IMG/VR virus record: IMGVR_UViG_3300034107_000235
Span: 1 to 30,359 of that record
Source of the DNA: a virus
Direction: 5' to 3' (one strand)
Length of the DNA stretch: 30,359 bases
Part shown: positions 30,275 to 30,359 of the stretch, piece by piece
Numbering within the stretch: position 1 is the first letter of the stretch
How the letters are laid out: every line of letters begins with the position of its first letter
Program-made: the position numbers and the translations under genes
Notes under the pieces: model-generated
What the model was told of the DNA's origin: nothing
Seen by the model: only the letters and a program-made list of their open reading frames with translations
Databases searched by the model: none

Positions 30275-30359
30275 TGCCTTGGCATGTGGTGGAAAAAGAT
30301 GCGGGCTGTTCTGTTTCTGAACCGTGGGGTGTTCGCAAAGATGATGACAATTCATTAGC
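30274..30359 (+). CDS. 5' end of the prohead protease region gene (cut by the window end)
   Basis: The frame starts at an ATG overlapping the portal stop and encodes MPWHVVEKDAGCSVSEPWGV, then RKDDDNSLA. This is the beginning of a small domain common upstream of phage prohead proteases, whose end reads GCHxxxxxAxxQxxALYASE. The window start continues the same pattern as HGSRAEAVDQIAALYASE, in frame with the protease at 75-1007. The missing piece between the ends would be A-G-C, about five bases. Confidence 0.8.
   Translation, partial: MPWHVVEKDAGCSVSEPWGVRKDDDNSL

Noticed and set aside
1-30359. tRNA genes, CRISPR arrays, insertion sequences or integrase attachment sites
   Set aside because: I saw no tRNA-like arms, no regular repeat-spacer arrays, no transposase and no integrase in either strand. 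Reading by eye could miss a degenerate tRNA; a covariance-model search would settle it.

Overview
The window looks like an almost complete, circularly permuted genome of a siphovirus (HK97-type head, long non-contractile tail) infecting an actinobacterium. The phage assignment rests on an unbroken series of terminase, portal, prohead protease, HK97-type major capsid, connector, tail tube, frameshifted tail chaperone, tape measure, tail tip and lysis genes. The host assignment rests on two WhiB-type Fe-S regulators, an Rpf-like (resuscitation-promoting-factor) cell-wall lipoprotein and DnaA boxes of the TTATCCACA/TTGTCCACA type. Host genus cannot be read from the sequence. No integrase, repressor or partition gene was recognised, so lifestyle is open.

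Layout. 27.36-30.36 kb joined to 0-2.4 kb is packaging and head: TerS, TerL, a small membrane protein, portal, a prohead protease split across the window ends, and the major capsid protein followed by a perfect 13-bp hairpin. 2.5-7.2 kb interleaves head-tail connector genes with two glycosyltransferases, a polytopic membrane protein and a methyltransferase. 7.15-17.7 kb is tail and lysis: tail tube, tail chaperone with a -1 slippery site (CCCAAAA), tape measure, tail tip proteins, a beta-propeller protein, amidase endolysin, holin, baseplate and fibre proteins, and a second membrane protein. A strong terminator at 18.1 kb separates this from the only minus-strand gene, an Rpf-like lipoprotein. 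18.8-27.1 kb is the early/replication half: small unknown genes, an excisionase-like HTH protein, a RecB/Cas4-like nuclease, a putative SSB-like protein, an Hjc-like resolvase, two WhiB proteins flanking a zinc ribbon, a PrimPol-helicase, zinc-finger protein and HNH nuclease. Genes are tightly packed with many ATGA/TGATG overlaps, implying long translationally coupled operons.

Replication signals are the most striking part. Eleven GGGACA-type repeats, mostly spaced about 12 bp (or about twice that) and ending in a 12-bp hairpin, lie in the 3' end of the PrimPol-helicase gene and fall in all three codon phases, so they are conserved as DNA (candidate iterons). The 234-bp gap before TerS carries four same-orientation DnaA boxes. 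At that gap the plus strand switches abruptly from C/A-rich to G/T-rich although genes on both sides point the same way; the opposite switch lies about half a genome away (10.7-15 kb). Together these suggest bidirectional theta replication with host DnaA and a plasmid-like initiator, an inference that needs a computed skew plot and experiment.
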